A stretch of 64,000 bases of DNA from Parietaria judaica. Its lineage: Eukaryota; Streptophyta; Magnoliopsida; Rosales; Urticaceae. Below the pieces are notes generated by a model. That model saw only the letters and a list, made by a program, of their open reading frames with translations, made no database searches and was not told the origin of the DNA. Shown here one piece after another: positions 9,758-18,932 of this stretch. The position numbers and the translations under genes are program-made. The stretch covers positions 15,142,606 to 15,206,605 of the forward strand of contig OX940865.1 of the NCBI GenBank assembly GCA_954871525.1, read 5' to 3'. The number at the start of each line of letters is the position of its first letter. Positions within the stretch are counted from its first letter, which is position 1.

Positions 9758-9838
9758 TCTTCGCCGGGGAAACACCTCGAGGACGGCCGCAATGGCAGAC
9801 TACAACATGGAGGAATCAGCTATTACGTCACTGAAGTT
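9757..9838 (+). pseudogene. Ubiquitin remnant directly after gene C
   Basis: Overlapping the C stop codon, ATCTTCGCCGGGG encodes IFAG, the ubiquitin 44-47 region. CTCGAGGACGGCCGC (LEDGR) follows, and, in a shifted frame, MADYNMEES matches ubiquitin ADYNIQKES. At least one frameshift separates the pieces and no start is available. This is the second half of a former ubiquitin unit. Copies are at 28425-28506 and 47070-47151. Confidence 0.65.
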
Positions 9839-11542
9839 AGGTGTTTTCTTTTTGTTTCTTGTTTGCGCGTCAATGGGTTGTGCACGTGGGTTTCTTGATA
9901 TTCTTTCTTGTATCGATCGAATGTGTATAATCTGACCATTGGCTTTAGTTTTAGATTTTCAATCTTGATCAATCGTTTTCATATATGCTTACCTGGTTAG
10001 ATTTTGTTCTAGTAATTAGTTAGTGAGGGTCTTATTAAAGCCAATAACCGCTTGTACTGATCATACTATTTTACGGGTTTGCCGGTAACCATTAACATCA
10101 AGCAACATGCATAAAATAAATAATAACTAATAATTAGAATTTTAAATACTTTCAACTTTTTTTATTTAAAGAAGTGATGTAGATAATAAGACTACCGGGA
10201 CGTTGAAACCGCAAAGATGCACCAAAGAGTTTGTCCACTTCTATTTCACCAAATATCAAAACTGAACCATACTCATCGTCCTTGCCATTTACAAAAAGCA
10301 CGATCCACAGGAGGGAGGGAGGATATAAAACAAAGTAGGAAATAAATTGTCTTAATGAGGGAAACCATAAACGTAATAAGAGCGAGAATTAAAGGCTCTA
10401 ATCAGCCCCAAGATGGCCTAAATCACGATGCCAAAACTTTGGAATTCCCATGCGCTCCATGCACGCGTCACTTCCCGGCACTTCAGTCCCACGCTTCCAT
10501 AAAAGCGAGCCATAACCTGAATGCACCATAATTCTCCTTTGAGTTGCAAAAATTGGTCCCCGAATTTTCACCAACTTCCTCATCAGAATTACCACCCCGT
10601 GTGAGCCGAAGGTGTTTGGCTTTAAAAATGCAAACTGTGTAGTTATATAGTATGTTGAAAAATATATCTGTAATCATTTGAAATACGAAAGTTTTGTTAA
10701 GATACAATTGTAAATAATGTGTTGGTTGAAGAAAAAAAAATACATTTTTTAGTGTCATGCCTTGAACTTTATATTATTATTTTAAACTTTATACTATATG
10801 ATGATTGATGGTATTATTTTTTTTATTGAATTTGTATGATAAGATTGATTATAGCAGAGATTTCGTGAAAATATAAATTCAATATTTAAAGTTAATCTAT
10901 AAACTATTATAAATTTTGCACTATTTGAATACAAATACAATCTTATTTTTTAGTGAATATGTCATAATTTTATATTCTTTCAATGGTTTGGCTTCTTTCC
11001 GGCAAGTCTGATTTGAATTTGGAATTTGAGATTTCGTTCTCCTTTTGTTGTGTGATCCCTTCAATGAACCTTAAGTTTGTTATTTATCCCTATTAATTTC
11101 TTATTTGTTTGCGTTGGTTGGGAACTGTAAGTTTCACATTGTAGTTTTTTTAACATCGTAATTACCGTGAGATTATATTTTCATCGTATCTATTGTTAAT
11201 ATATTAAACACTTGATCAACATGTGTTGAAAGAAGATACTACAACTATGGGTTGGTCTCACCTGCTATCCGGATCTAAACGTTGGCTAGGGAAGCGTTAC
11301 TTGAGGCAATTTTGATGGGATTGAGCTAATAGAGCAATTAAAAAAAAACAAATGCGAATTCCTATTTTTCTCATTTTTATTTGCGTTGCATATATTTTAT
11401 TGTACGTATTGAACCAACACCAGTAGTGAACGAGAGATAGATAGTGAACATTATTTTGATGTTTATATCATTTATTATCCTAACACTTGGAGTCTTGGTA
11501 TAACAAATTCATATTTATAATTTGAGTAGTTAAAATTTGAGC
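9839..11542. other. Gene-poor spacer between C and T, unit 1
   Basis: The first part (about 9960-10160) resembles the 3' flank of fragment D at 16860-17080: GGGTCTTA, CATACTNTTTTAC, GGTTTGCCGGTAACCA, ATGCATAAA. A less AT-rich island at 10380-10620 has minus-strand frames of 65 and 91 aa that overlap in different frames and match nothing recognised. The rest is AT-rich without repeats of note. Counterparts are 28507-30210 and 47152-48855. Confidence 0.5.
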
Positions 11543-11734
11543 TTAGACTCGGATACTATTTCCGATGTCGAGGATAGTATCCACCAGTTTTGCGGTATTA
11601 TCCTCCATGATCGCGGATAGTAAACTTATGAAACTTTCATGAACAACACTTAAATCCTCGGGAGAGAGAAAGAATCGCGGTTTGTTTTGACGGGGAAATT
11701 GAATTACTGATTCAGGAGGAGGAGAAGAGGACAT
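11543..11734 (-). CDS. Possible small protein divergent to T (63 aa), unit 1
   Basis: ATG-started minus-strand frame, identical in units 1-3 (30211-30402, 48856-49047). It begins MSSSPPPESV and continues with a mixed polar/hydrophobic stretch (LSVVHESFISLLSAIMED). It lies about 200 bp upstream of the transporter on the opposite strand. Composition is more gene-like than the flanks, but the frame is short and no family is recognised. It could equally be antisense leader or a fragment of a mobile element. Confidence 0.2.
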   Translation of the reverse strand: MSSSPPPESVIQFPRQNKPRFFLSPEDLSVVHESFISLLSAIMEDNTAKLVDTILDIGNSIRV

Positions 11735-11930
11735 AATAAATTTTTAGGGTTATTTTCGGTAGTGAACGGTAGTTCGTAGTAGTCTTAGAATTTAGCAACT
11801 TTTGAAGGTAGAAATCGAGTTTATGGTGTGTTTAGGTGTAGTTTAGTGAATTTTCTGATAAGGAAATTGAGTTTATGATCGAACCTTTGCTTACTTTGGT
11901 GAACTGAGATTATTTTTCTCAACATATTAG

Positions 11931-13040
11931 ACGTCTGATGAAACCGATGCGGAAGACCCTCCTAAATCGACCGACGAGGCCAAAGTAGTACTTGAAGTTT
12001 CGGGCGAGACCCCACCGAGCTTATACAACACCTTGCTCCAACACGCCTCGGTGTACGGTGTAGCCGCCGGCTACTGCGTTTCCGCCTCGCTCCTCTCCAT
12101 AATCAACAAATGGGCAGTCATGAAATTCCCGTACCCGAGATCCCTAACTGCCCTCCAGTACTTCACCAGTGCTTTCGGGGTTTTCCTTTGTGGCAGGATG
12201 AACTTCGTTCAGCACGACCGCCTCGAGCTCATTACAATGTGGAGATTTCTACCGGCTGCAATCATATTCTATCTTTCTCTATTCACCAATAGCGAGCTTC
12301 TTCTTCACGCCAATGTAGACACGTTTATCGTGTTCCGTTCAGTCGTTCCGATTTTTGTTGCAATAGGAGAAACCCTCTTCTTGAACCAACCTTGGCCGTC
12401 GCTGAAGACGTGGGCGTCGTTCTGCACCATTTTCGGTGGAAGCGTGCTTTACGTCTTGACGGATTATCAGTTCACGTTCTTGGCTTATAGCTGGGCGTTG
12501 GCTTACCTTGTCAGCATGTCCATAGATTTCGTCTACATAAAGCACGTGGTCATGACCATCGGCTTGAACACGTGGGGTCTCGTTCTGTACAACAACCTCG
12601 AAGCGCTTATGTTGTTTCCGCTGGAATTGCTGATCATGGGAGAGCTGAAGAAGATTAAGCACGAAATCTCGGACGAATCAGATTGGTACTCTTTCGGGGT
12701 TGTTTTGCCGGTGGGGCTGTCGTGTTTGTTCGGATTGGCAATCTCGTTCTTTGGATTCTCATGCCGGAGGGCTATTTCAGCGACGGGATTTACCGTTCTT
12801 GGGATAGTCAACAAACTTTTGACCGTCGTGATTAATTTGGTTATTTGGGATAAGCATTCGACAGTGGTCGGAACCGTGGGGCTGCTTATATGCATGGCTG
12901 GAGGCGTGATGTATCAGCAATCCGTGAGCAATAAGCCGAAAGCTGCGCAAGAAGCGAAGGTGGAAGAGGAGCAAAAGCTACTTGAAATGCAAAGTTGCGT
13001 GAATGAAAAACGGGCTACGGAATTAGACGGGTCAAGATAA
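11931..13040 (+). CDS. GONST3: Gene T: GONST3-like GDP-sugar transporter, unit 1
   Basis: Reads as a Golgi nucleotide-sugar transporter of the plant GONST family, closest to Arabidopsis GONST3/GGLT1, proposed to carry GDP-L-galactose. The frame is open for 369 codons from 11931, near the family length. Hydrophobic segments span most of it, with HANVDTFIVFRS, WGLVLYNNLEAL and the GDP-binding GxxNK motif (GIVNK, with K at codon 295 counted from 11931). The tail is charged. The expected first codon is ACG (ACG TCT GAT GAA), preceded by an in-frame TAG. No in-frame ATG occurs before codon 64. Either ACG is used, an upstream exon is spliced at the AG of 11929-11930, or the gene is dead. This copy alone has Pro-Arg-Ser-Leu where unit 2 has Pro-Gly-Ala-Leu (12135-12146). 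Confidence 0.8.
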   Translation, partial: TSDETDAEDPPKSTDEAKVVLEVSGETPPSLYNTLLQHASVYGVAAGYCVSASLLSIINKWAVMKFPYPRSLTALQYFTSAFGVFLCGRMNFVQHDRLELITMWRFLPAAIIFYLSLFTNSELLLHANVDTFIVFRSVVPIFVAIGETLFLNQPWPSLKTWASFCTIFGGSVLYVLTDYQFTFLAYSWALAYLVSMSIDFVYIKHVVMTIGLNTWGLVLYNNLEALMLFPLELLIMGELKKIKHEISDESDWYSFGVVLPVGLSCLFGLAISFFGFSCRRAISATGFTVLGIVNKLLTVVINLVIWDKHSTVVGTVGLLICMAGGVMYQQSVSNKPKAAQEAKVEEEQKLLEMQSCVNEKRATELDGSR

Positions 13041-13283
13041 CTACTTTCATCTGCTATCCATTTTGTTTCATTCTCTATCCTTTTTTTTGTCAAGGATTCA
13101 ATTTTTTTCATTTTTTAGTAGAAAATTCGTGATAGTCAATCTTCCAAATTGATCAGAATCCATATCATATTTGATTTTATAAATGTGTCTGTGAAAACAA
13201 GGGAAAAATTCAAAGATTTGGGCATGTATTTTACAAGTTGGGGCGAGCGGGTGTGGGCAAGCCCACATATATATATATATATT

Positions 13284-13314
<31 letters not shown>

Positions 13315-13364
13315 TTATATATATATTTTGATGGATTGGAGAATTAATCTTTCATTACGGTATC
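13041..13364. other. T-B spacer with variable (AT)n tract, unit 1
   Basis: 3' flank of the transporter, then an imperfect (AT)n/TTTATAT tract at 13266-13326. The tract is about 61 bp here, 43 bp in unit 2 (31934-31976) and 65 bp in unit 3 (50578-50642). Frames encoding runs of Tyr-Ile here are artefacts of the tract. Confidence 0.8.
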
Positions 13365-13519
13365 TTTTCTAGAACATAATATCTTTTTAGTTTTTAAAGA
13401 TATTATTTCCTAATATTTTGAATATATATTATATATAAATTCCTAATTATGAAATCGTTAAGGTTGTTATGTGTTGTTTCTACAAGAAAGAAATAAGAAA
13501 AACCCTCACGGTGCAAACA
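13365..13519 (+). promoter_or_regulatory. Degenerate promoter of pseudogene B, unit 1
   Basis: Homologous to the gene A upstream region from CATAATATCTTT through TATGAAATCGTTAAGGTT to AAGAAAAACCCT. Where A has TATATAAGTG, B has TTATGTGTTG, so the TATA box is gone. Confidence 0.6.
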
Positions 13520-14072
13520 ATGTCGCCCAAAACGCAAAATTTTGGCAAAACCCTAACCAGCGCGATCAAGCTGGAGGTGGAGAGCTCCGACACCATCGAT
13601 GACTTAAAGACGGCTATACTCTCACCTTCGCCGGAGAACCTCTCGAAGACGGCTATACTCTGGAGGATTGCGGCATCCTCCCCGACAGCACTTTGGACCT
13701 TGACCTTCCCCATGAAACTATGAAAATCTTCCTCAAGGACCACCCGAGTCTCAGATTCACCGGAGAACAGCTCGAGGGCGACCGTATGCTGGCGGGTTAC
13801 GGCATCAAAAGGGACAGCGATATCGACCTTAATTTACTCCCTCGTGAAACTATCCAGATCTTCGTCAAAAGCCTAACGGGCAAGAGAATTAATCCCGCTC
13901 GAGGTTGAGAATTCCGACTCTATCTTCAGCGTGAAGGCCGAGATATAGGAAAGGTTTGAGATTCCCGCGGCCCAGCAGAGGCTCGTCTTCACCAGGAAGG
14001 CCACTCCTGGGTCACGAGAGCTTGGACCACCTGAGTCTCAGATTCACCGGAGAACAGCTCGAGGGAGACAGT
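13520..14072 (+). pseudogene. Pseudogene B: broken paralogue of gene A, unit 1
   Basis: Starts MSPKTQNFGKTLTSAIK and follows ubiquitin fold 1 to about codon 31. An AAGACGGCTATACTCTC-like segment then appears twice and shifts the frame. Fold 2 resumes as MKIFLKDHPSLRFTGEQLEGDRMLAGYGI, followed by [18 protein letters not shown]. An AAT insertion context (AGAATTAATCCCGC) breaks the third fold, and an in-frame TAG follows (GAGATATAGG). Fold 4 is missing; a duplicated scrap (CGGAGAACAGCTCGAGGG) ends the homology. The same lesions are in all three complete units, so it died before the array formed. Confidence 0.88.
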
Positions 14073-15820
14073 AAAATAACAATTCCTATAATGTTTTAAA
14101 TATCTTCAATTTTATAAATTTGTATAATTCTTTGTTTTATGAAGTCATTGCAAAATTGTCTAAGTCTTTGACCTGTATTGTCTTTGACCTCGGAGACAAT
14201 TGTCGATAGAGAGAGTGAAGTCAAACAGCTGGATAACACCTTAATTTGTTGACTTATCTTTATCTGATTACTTATTTTCTAAATATGAAAAATTAAATTT
14301 CTGTTAAAAATGAAAAGGGTGAAATATTGGCTCTTAACACGTTCCACTGCTCACTTACAAATTCGTGCGGTGATGAAAAAAAAAATAGTCACAATATAAG
14401 AACATTGATGATTCTTTAAGAAAAATATATTGTGTTGTAAGTTATGCTATTATTGTTCATGTTTATTAAATCTAACTAAATATGTATTTGAAAAATTAGA
14501 ATCCGGGAACGGTGAATCCAAGTAAGATAAGGCGAATAGTTGAACGGATAAATATAATGGAAATAGTTAAATACATTAATATAAATAGTCTAATAATTTA
14601 TAGAATTCTCGTAAATTAACTATACTATATTAATATACTTTACATACTTTCTCAAACTCTATATGTGATATAATTCCTATTGAGAAAGGTGGTCCCATTC
14701 CAGATCTATTGCACTGAATTCAATTACTCAAACCATGCTTGCAAGTTTTTAAGAATCTAACGGATCGCTTCAAGTTATTTTTTTAACGACCCCCTTTTCT
14801 CGGGCCGGATTCTTGTTCAATACACCTCGATAAAGTCCCGATTTCTGATTCATTCGTGTATTGGTCTGGGGTAAAATATGGTCATACAAATGGATTATCC
14901 GTTTTGGAATAACGATCGTTGATACCCGTGATTCTGTTCATCGATGTGATTTAAATTGCTGCGCTATTTGGGTGATGGATTTTGGACATTGTGATTCTGC
15001 TCTTTTCTTTTTTCTTTTTTCTGGTCTCATTTTATGCTTCAACGCACGTCAAATGAAACAAAATTGATAATTTTGTGAGAGCATTAACATTCTTAGAACT
15101 TCATGTCTATTTGTGTTCATATTAGGTAAATCATGTCAAATATGCAACATTTGTTAAATATTTGCCACTTTGACATAAAGCTAATATCATGATAAAAAAA
15201 TACTAAGTCATGGGTTATCGGATACAATTACACATTTATAGATGTAAATAGTTATATTAAGAGCAATTTCGTGTGGCTATTTGTCATTTTTATTTGGGGA
15301 CTTGGGTCAAATTCCAAGAATAAAGACGATCCACGAACTTATAACTCAAAGCGGCACCCAAATGACAAATGCCTTAACTAATTTTCAATGGTGGTATTTA
15401 ATTTGTGCAATTCTGATTCCGATATCTCTTCTTAATTCTATATGATGTTAACTGTATTTATCGTTATAAGTAGTTTTCAAATCCCGTAAGTTACTGTTAT
15501 GAGCAACATGCTTCAACTAAGTTATCATTTATGTCGTTTTCATAAGAACTATGTCGTTTTACTACCCATATTTTATTGTCGTTTCTTGCTCTCTAAGCCT
15601 ACTTATTGTTCCCATTATCTGAGTCTAATATTTACAAGTTTGTTCCCTATAGGCTATACTATCCATTGCAATGTTAATCATCGTGCGAGCTGTTTGTTTT
15701 ATTTTTTATTTCATCCCTTGCCATTTCATACATTGACATGTTTTTTTCTTTTCTTGTCGTTTAGTATGTTATCTTTATTGTGTCGTTTCTTATGGAATGT
15801 TTCTATATCTATATATCTAT
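14073..15820. other. B-D spacer, unit 1
   Basis: About 14090-14350 is homologous to the gene A 3' flank of units 2-4 (TGTCTTTGACCTCGGAGACAA against CGTCTTTGACCTCGAAGACAA; GAGNGTGAAG; TTTTCTAAAYATG). The remainder is AT-rich. TGTCGTTT recurs several times at 15530-15790. Frames of 68 and 112 aa here show no family features and are not called. Counterparts are 32723-34471 and 51389-53137. Confidence 0.6.
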
Positions 15821-15821
15821 A

Positions 15822-15985
15822 TAGATATATATATTAGGGTTAAAAAGTAACCTAAGTATCCAAAAAAAAAAAAAAATTTAATAGTAACATATTGTTTTCT
15901 ATATAGATATATATATTAGGGTTAAAAAGTAACCTAAGTATCTAAAAAACAAAATTATTTTAATAGTAACATATTGTTTTCTTTC
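15822..15985 (+). repeat. 82-bp tandem repeat (two copies), unit 1
   Basis: Two consecutive copies at 15822 and 15904 share TAGATATATATATTAGGG, TTAAAAAGTAACCTAAGTAT and AATAGTAACATATTGTTTTCT. They differ mainly in the A-rich centre. Confidence 0.9.
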
Positions 15986-16469
15986 ACATCGAAGTTTCCA
16001 ATGTTTACACTAATTTTATAGTCGCTCATTTCAATGTTCACCATCATTTACATGGACACAAACAATCGTCAGCAGCAATCGGCATTTGGTCAATCCTTGT
16101 TGTGGGCATTTTTCAAAATTAATAAAAAATAATTTCGGCCCAAAAACGCCTCCCGAAGTCCCGTATTTCAAAACTGAGAGGCGCGCTCTCGGGACGCGTT
16201 GTGCACCGTAAACGGTACAGCTCGAGGATGGCGTGACTAACCAGAAGGGAAGCGGAAACAATTTATATTTGACATGTAATTTGATTAGTTAATTATAGTC
16301 CTTAATCAAAGCTAAATCAAGCTAATTCAGTACTTCAATTCTCACTATGATGGCACCAATACTCGAAAGATACGTGATGTATATTCTTAGTGTTGTAAAA
16401 ATGTAAATCTTAGGGTTTCGGTAAATAATATACTAGATAACTACTTGAAGTAAATTGGGATTTACATTT

Positions 16470-16503
16470 TAGATATATATATTAGGGTTAAAAAGTAACC
16501 TAA
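16470..16503 (+). repeat. Third, partial copy of the 82-bp repeat, abutting fragment D
   Basis: The first 33 bases of the repeat (AGATATATATATTAGGG then TTAAAAAGTAACCTAA) recur 485 bp after the second copy. They end exactly where ubiquitin-like coding begins, which suggests a rearrangement junction that removed the 5' end of fragment D. Confidence 0.8.
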
Positions 16504-16785
16504 TGGGTGAATCTTCCGAATTTAGGACACAAAATATGCAAGGTCGCCCGCTCCAACAAGATCGGGTCCGTGAAGGCGGCGATCCAGACACACGTAGACA
16601 TTCCTCCAGCGAGGCTGAGACTCGTATTTAATGGAGAAATTCTCGAGGATCACCACTCCTTGGCAGATTACGCAGTTCCGGTCAAGGCAACGCTTACCAT
16701 TGATGATATATATCGGTCTGTTCCCCGAGTCTTAGTTTTTAAATGTTTATCAAATCGGAAATTTGTAATGCTATACTCTCACTGA
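16504..16785 (+). pseudogene. Fragment D: headless ubiquitin fold, unit 1
   Basis: The frame from 16507 encodes a ubiquitin fold from strand 2 on: SVKAAIQTHVDIPPARLRLV, FNGEILEDHHSLADYAV and KATLTI. Unlike the first folds of A and E, it keeps the full helix-strand 3 loop (IPPARLRL). Strands 1-2 and any in-frame ATG are missing, and the frame opens with GTG just after a repeat junction. Lys48 is Glu and the Lys63 position is Val. Past TLTIDD the sequence leaves the family. The 3' flank is paralogous to that of gene C. Units 2 and 3 have Lys where this copy has Asn (LPNLGH). Confidence 0.65.
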
Positions 16786-17459
16786 TCTTCCAAATTTCCT
16801 GTAATGGAACCTTGATGTGAAATAGTTCGAATATGATTACCCAATTAAAGGTTGTTCTAGTTAGTTCATGTCATTGCACATAAATTCCCGATTAACTGGT
16901 AACGACCCGTACCGGTTGTCCAATTTTACATGTTACAGGTGTCTTCATGACCGATAAATTATATTGGGTCTTACTAAAACCAAGTACTGTTTGTTGTAAT
17001 CATATTCTTTTACAGGTTTACCGGCAACCAACAGGTAATGCATAAATTGAAAATTTAATACTTTCAATTTTTAGTAAAAAAAGTCAGTTAAAATTTTAAA
17101 ATATTAGAAATATTGAATTTAGCAACCCAAAACATTTATTTTTCTAATTAACAAAGTAAAATAATTGAACTAGGCCAGAGAAAACCGGGCGACTGACGGG
17201 CCTTTTTTTGGCTACTTTATTGCTTGATTAAGTCCGATTTAATGTACATTTTTCATTCTTTGAGGGTCATTCTTACAGTGAAAATCGGCTGCCGTCTCAG
17301 GTACACTTTTCATTCTAATTGAGGGTCATTCTTTGGTGTAATTTTTAGCGTTAAAATTCGATTAAAATAGTGTAATTTTTGGTGTTGTGATTGGAATTGC
17401 TCCAAAAGTCTCATCCCATAATTACAATGCAGAAAGTATATACCGATATTCCTTTGGCT
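16786..17459. other. 3' flank of D, unit 1
   Basis: 16860-17080 resembles the C 3' flank (see 9839-11542). TTCATTCTNNTTGAGGGTCATTCTT occurs twice (near 17247 and 17310), a short local duplication. No coding is seen. Confidence 0.5.
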
Positions 17460-17477
17460 AGATTGGCTTATGTAATT

Positions 17478-17487
17478 TTTTTCTTTC

Positions 17488-17528
<41 letters not shown>

Positions 17529-17597
17529 ATATATATATATATGAGGATCTTTGGATTTTACTCCTACCCTCATGGTAATTCGAACTCAAGACCTCTA
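17478..17597 (-). mobile_element. SINE-like insertion flanked by 18-bp direct repeats, unit 1
   Basis: AGATTGGCTTATGTAATT (17460-17477) and AGATTGGGTTATGTAATT (17598-17615) flank a 120-bp segment. Read on the minus strand it begins AGGTCTTGAGTTCGAATTAC, which matches a pol III B box (GGTTCGANNCC-like). It ends in TATA repeats and an A/G-rich tail (AAAGGAAAGAAAAA). No A box is seen, so a 5'-truncated tRNA-derived SINE is the best reading. The internal (AT)n run differs between units. Confidence 0.5.
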
Positions 17598-17615
17598 AGA
17601 TTGGGTTATGTAATT

Positions 17616-18840
17616 ATATAATCGAAAACACACAGTGTAATTATCAGTCTTAGACTAGGATCCATTGTACTTAAATTAGGCTTTATTTTTTTATTTATTA
17701 TTTTCACAAGGTCATTCAATATATTTACGAAACTTTTTTTTTATTTACCTTCCAATTTTAATTTTTGTTAACATATTATAATACCCACTATATTTGTAAA
17801 AACAACTAAAACATATCATCAAATTGTACCTTAATTTTATTTTTAGACTCTCTCTCCATTTTATTCTTTCAAACCCTCTAGTTTCATTTAAAATATATAT
17901 ATATATATATATATATATGTTTTTTAAAAATATTATCAATGTCAATTTTAAGTATTAACAAATTAGAAACAATGTATAGTATTAACATTACGGCTGTTTT
18001 TAAAAATAGATAATATATTTTGCTAAGTACGAAAAGTCGAAAACAGAGCCAGAGGTATTGAAAATAATATTAATAATATAATTCCTTTGGCATGATATGG
18101 CCTCATTATGAAGCATTTATGTTTGTCTCTACTCTTTCATGAGCCGGTTTCAAATCGAAGTTCAAAATCAAACGCGTGTTCTATTAATAACAATAGTCTT
18201 ATTAGTGAGACACTTTTGCCGAAACAACGACCATATTATGTGCGTAGTAATATTGCAAGATTGGAAATATTCTTCAAAGATATTCCACCTTAATATAACT
18301 CATTTTAATAATTGCAGCAAAATTCCCCTATGATTTATATTTTTAATCTTAGTGATATAAATTCTCAATGAAATATTTTTGTAGTATTAGTAATTTGATT
18401 TTAATTTTTTTAATTTCCTACCGTGAAATTTCATGTATCTACTTTTGATTTGGTAATGTTTTTGCTCATTTTAACCACTTATTAGTTAACATGAACTTTA
18501 AATAAATAGTTGATAAAAAATACTAAATTCTCACATAGTAACCAAAATAAATTTTATACCGCAAAAACTAAGGCTGTACAGGTCAATGGAGAATAAAAGT
18601 TCAAATACTAAATGGTAGAGAACATGTGCCAAAAATAATATAAATTGGGAATATGAATGATATTTTTTTTGTAACATATGGGTATTTTTTCTGCAAATAC
18701 CCCTATTTTAATTGAGCCTTTAGTTTTTCTTTAAATATAATTATTTATCATAACAGATATTTTTTCTATATATAAATAATTATCTATAAAGATATTTAGT
18801 TGACACGATATATCTATATATATTTTAAACAGATAATATA
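17616..18840. other. AT-rich spacer before gene E, unit 1
   Basis: Very AT-rich, with an (AT)n run at about 17890-17917 whose length varies between units. Small overlapping frames around 18108-18333 have no recognisable domain. Nothing else is supported. Counterparts are 36264-37492 and 54930-56150. Confidence 0.5.
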
Positions 18841-18932
18841 ATTCCTAATTTCGAAATCGTATAGGTTCTTATAAGTTTTGTTTTATTTCTACGAGAAAGA
18901 AACAAGAAATAAACCCCATAACGGCGCAGAGT
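18841..18932 (+). promoter_or_regulatory. Promoter of gene E, unit 1
   Basis: CTTATAAG at 18868-18875 lies about 60 bp before the ATG. AATTTCGAAATCGTATAGG, TTTCTACGAGAAAGAAAC and AAACCCC match the A and B promoters position by position. GAAATCGTNTAGGTT and the AGAAAGAAA block are the best-kept parts. Confidence 0.65.

Noticed and set aside
10398..10595. Minus-strand 65-aa frame containing GYGSLLWK, like the start of ChaC-type cyclotransferases
   Set aside because: Only eight residues match and nothing after them fits the family. An overlapping frame is equally open.
13250..13331. Frames encoding long Tyr-Ile runs (also near 17500, 50580 and 54800)
   Set aside because: Pure translation of (AT)n microsatellites.
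15499..15837. 112-aa hydrophobic plus-strand frame
   Set aside because: It is T-rich low-complexity sequence ending in a TATA repeat. It is conserved only because the whole unit is.
15834..15845. TTAGGGTTA resembling plant telomere repeat
   Set aside because: A single half-copy within the 82-bp repeat, with no tandem TTTAGGG array.
16031..16261. GC-richer island with QLEDG-like codons (CAGCTCGAGGATGGC) and a 76-aa minus frame
   Set aside because: The ubiquitin-like match is five residues, with stops on either side; it could be chance or a very old scrap.
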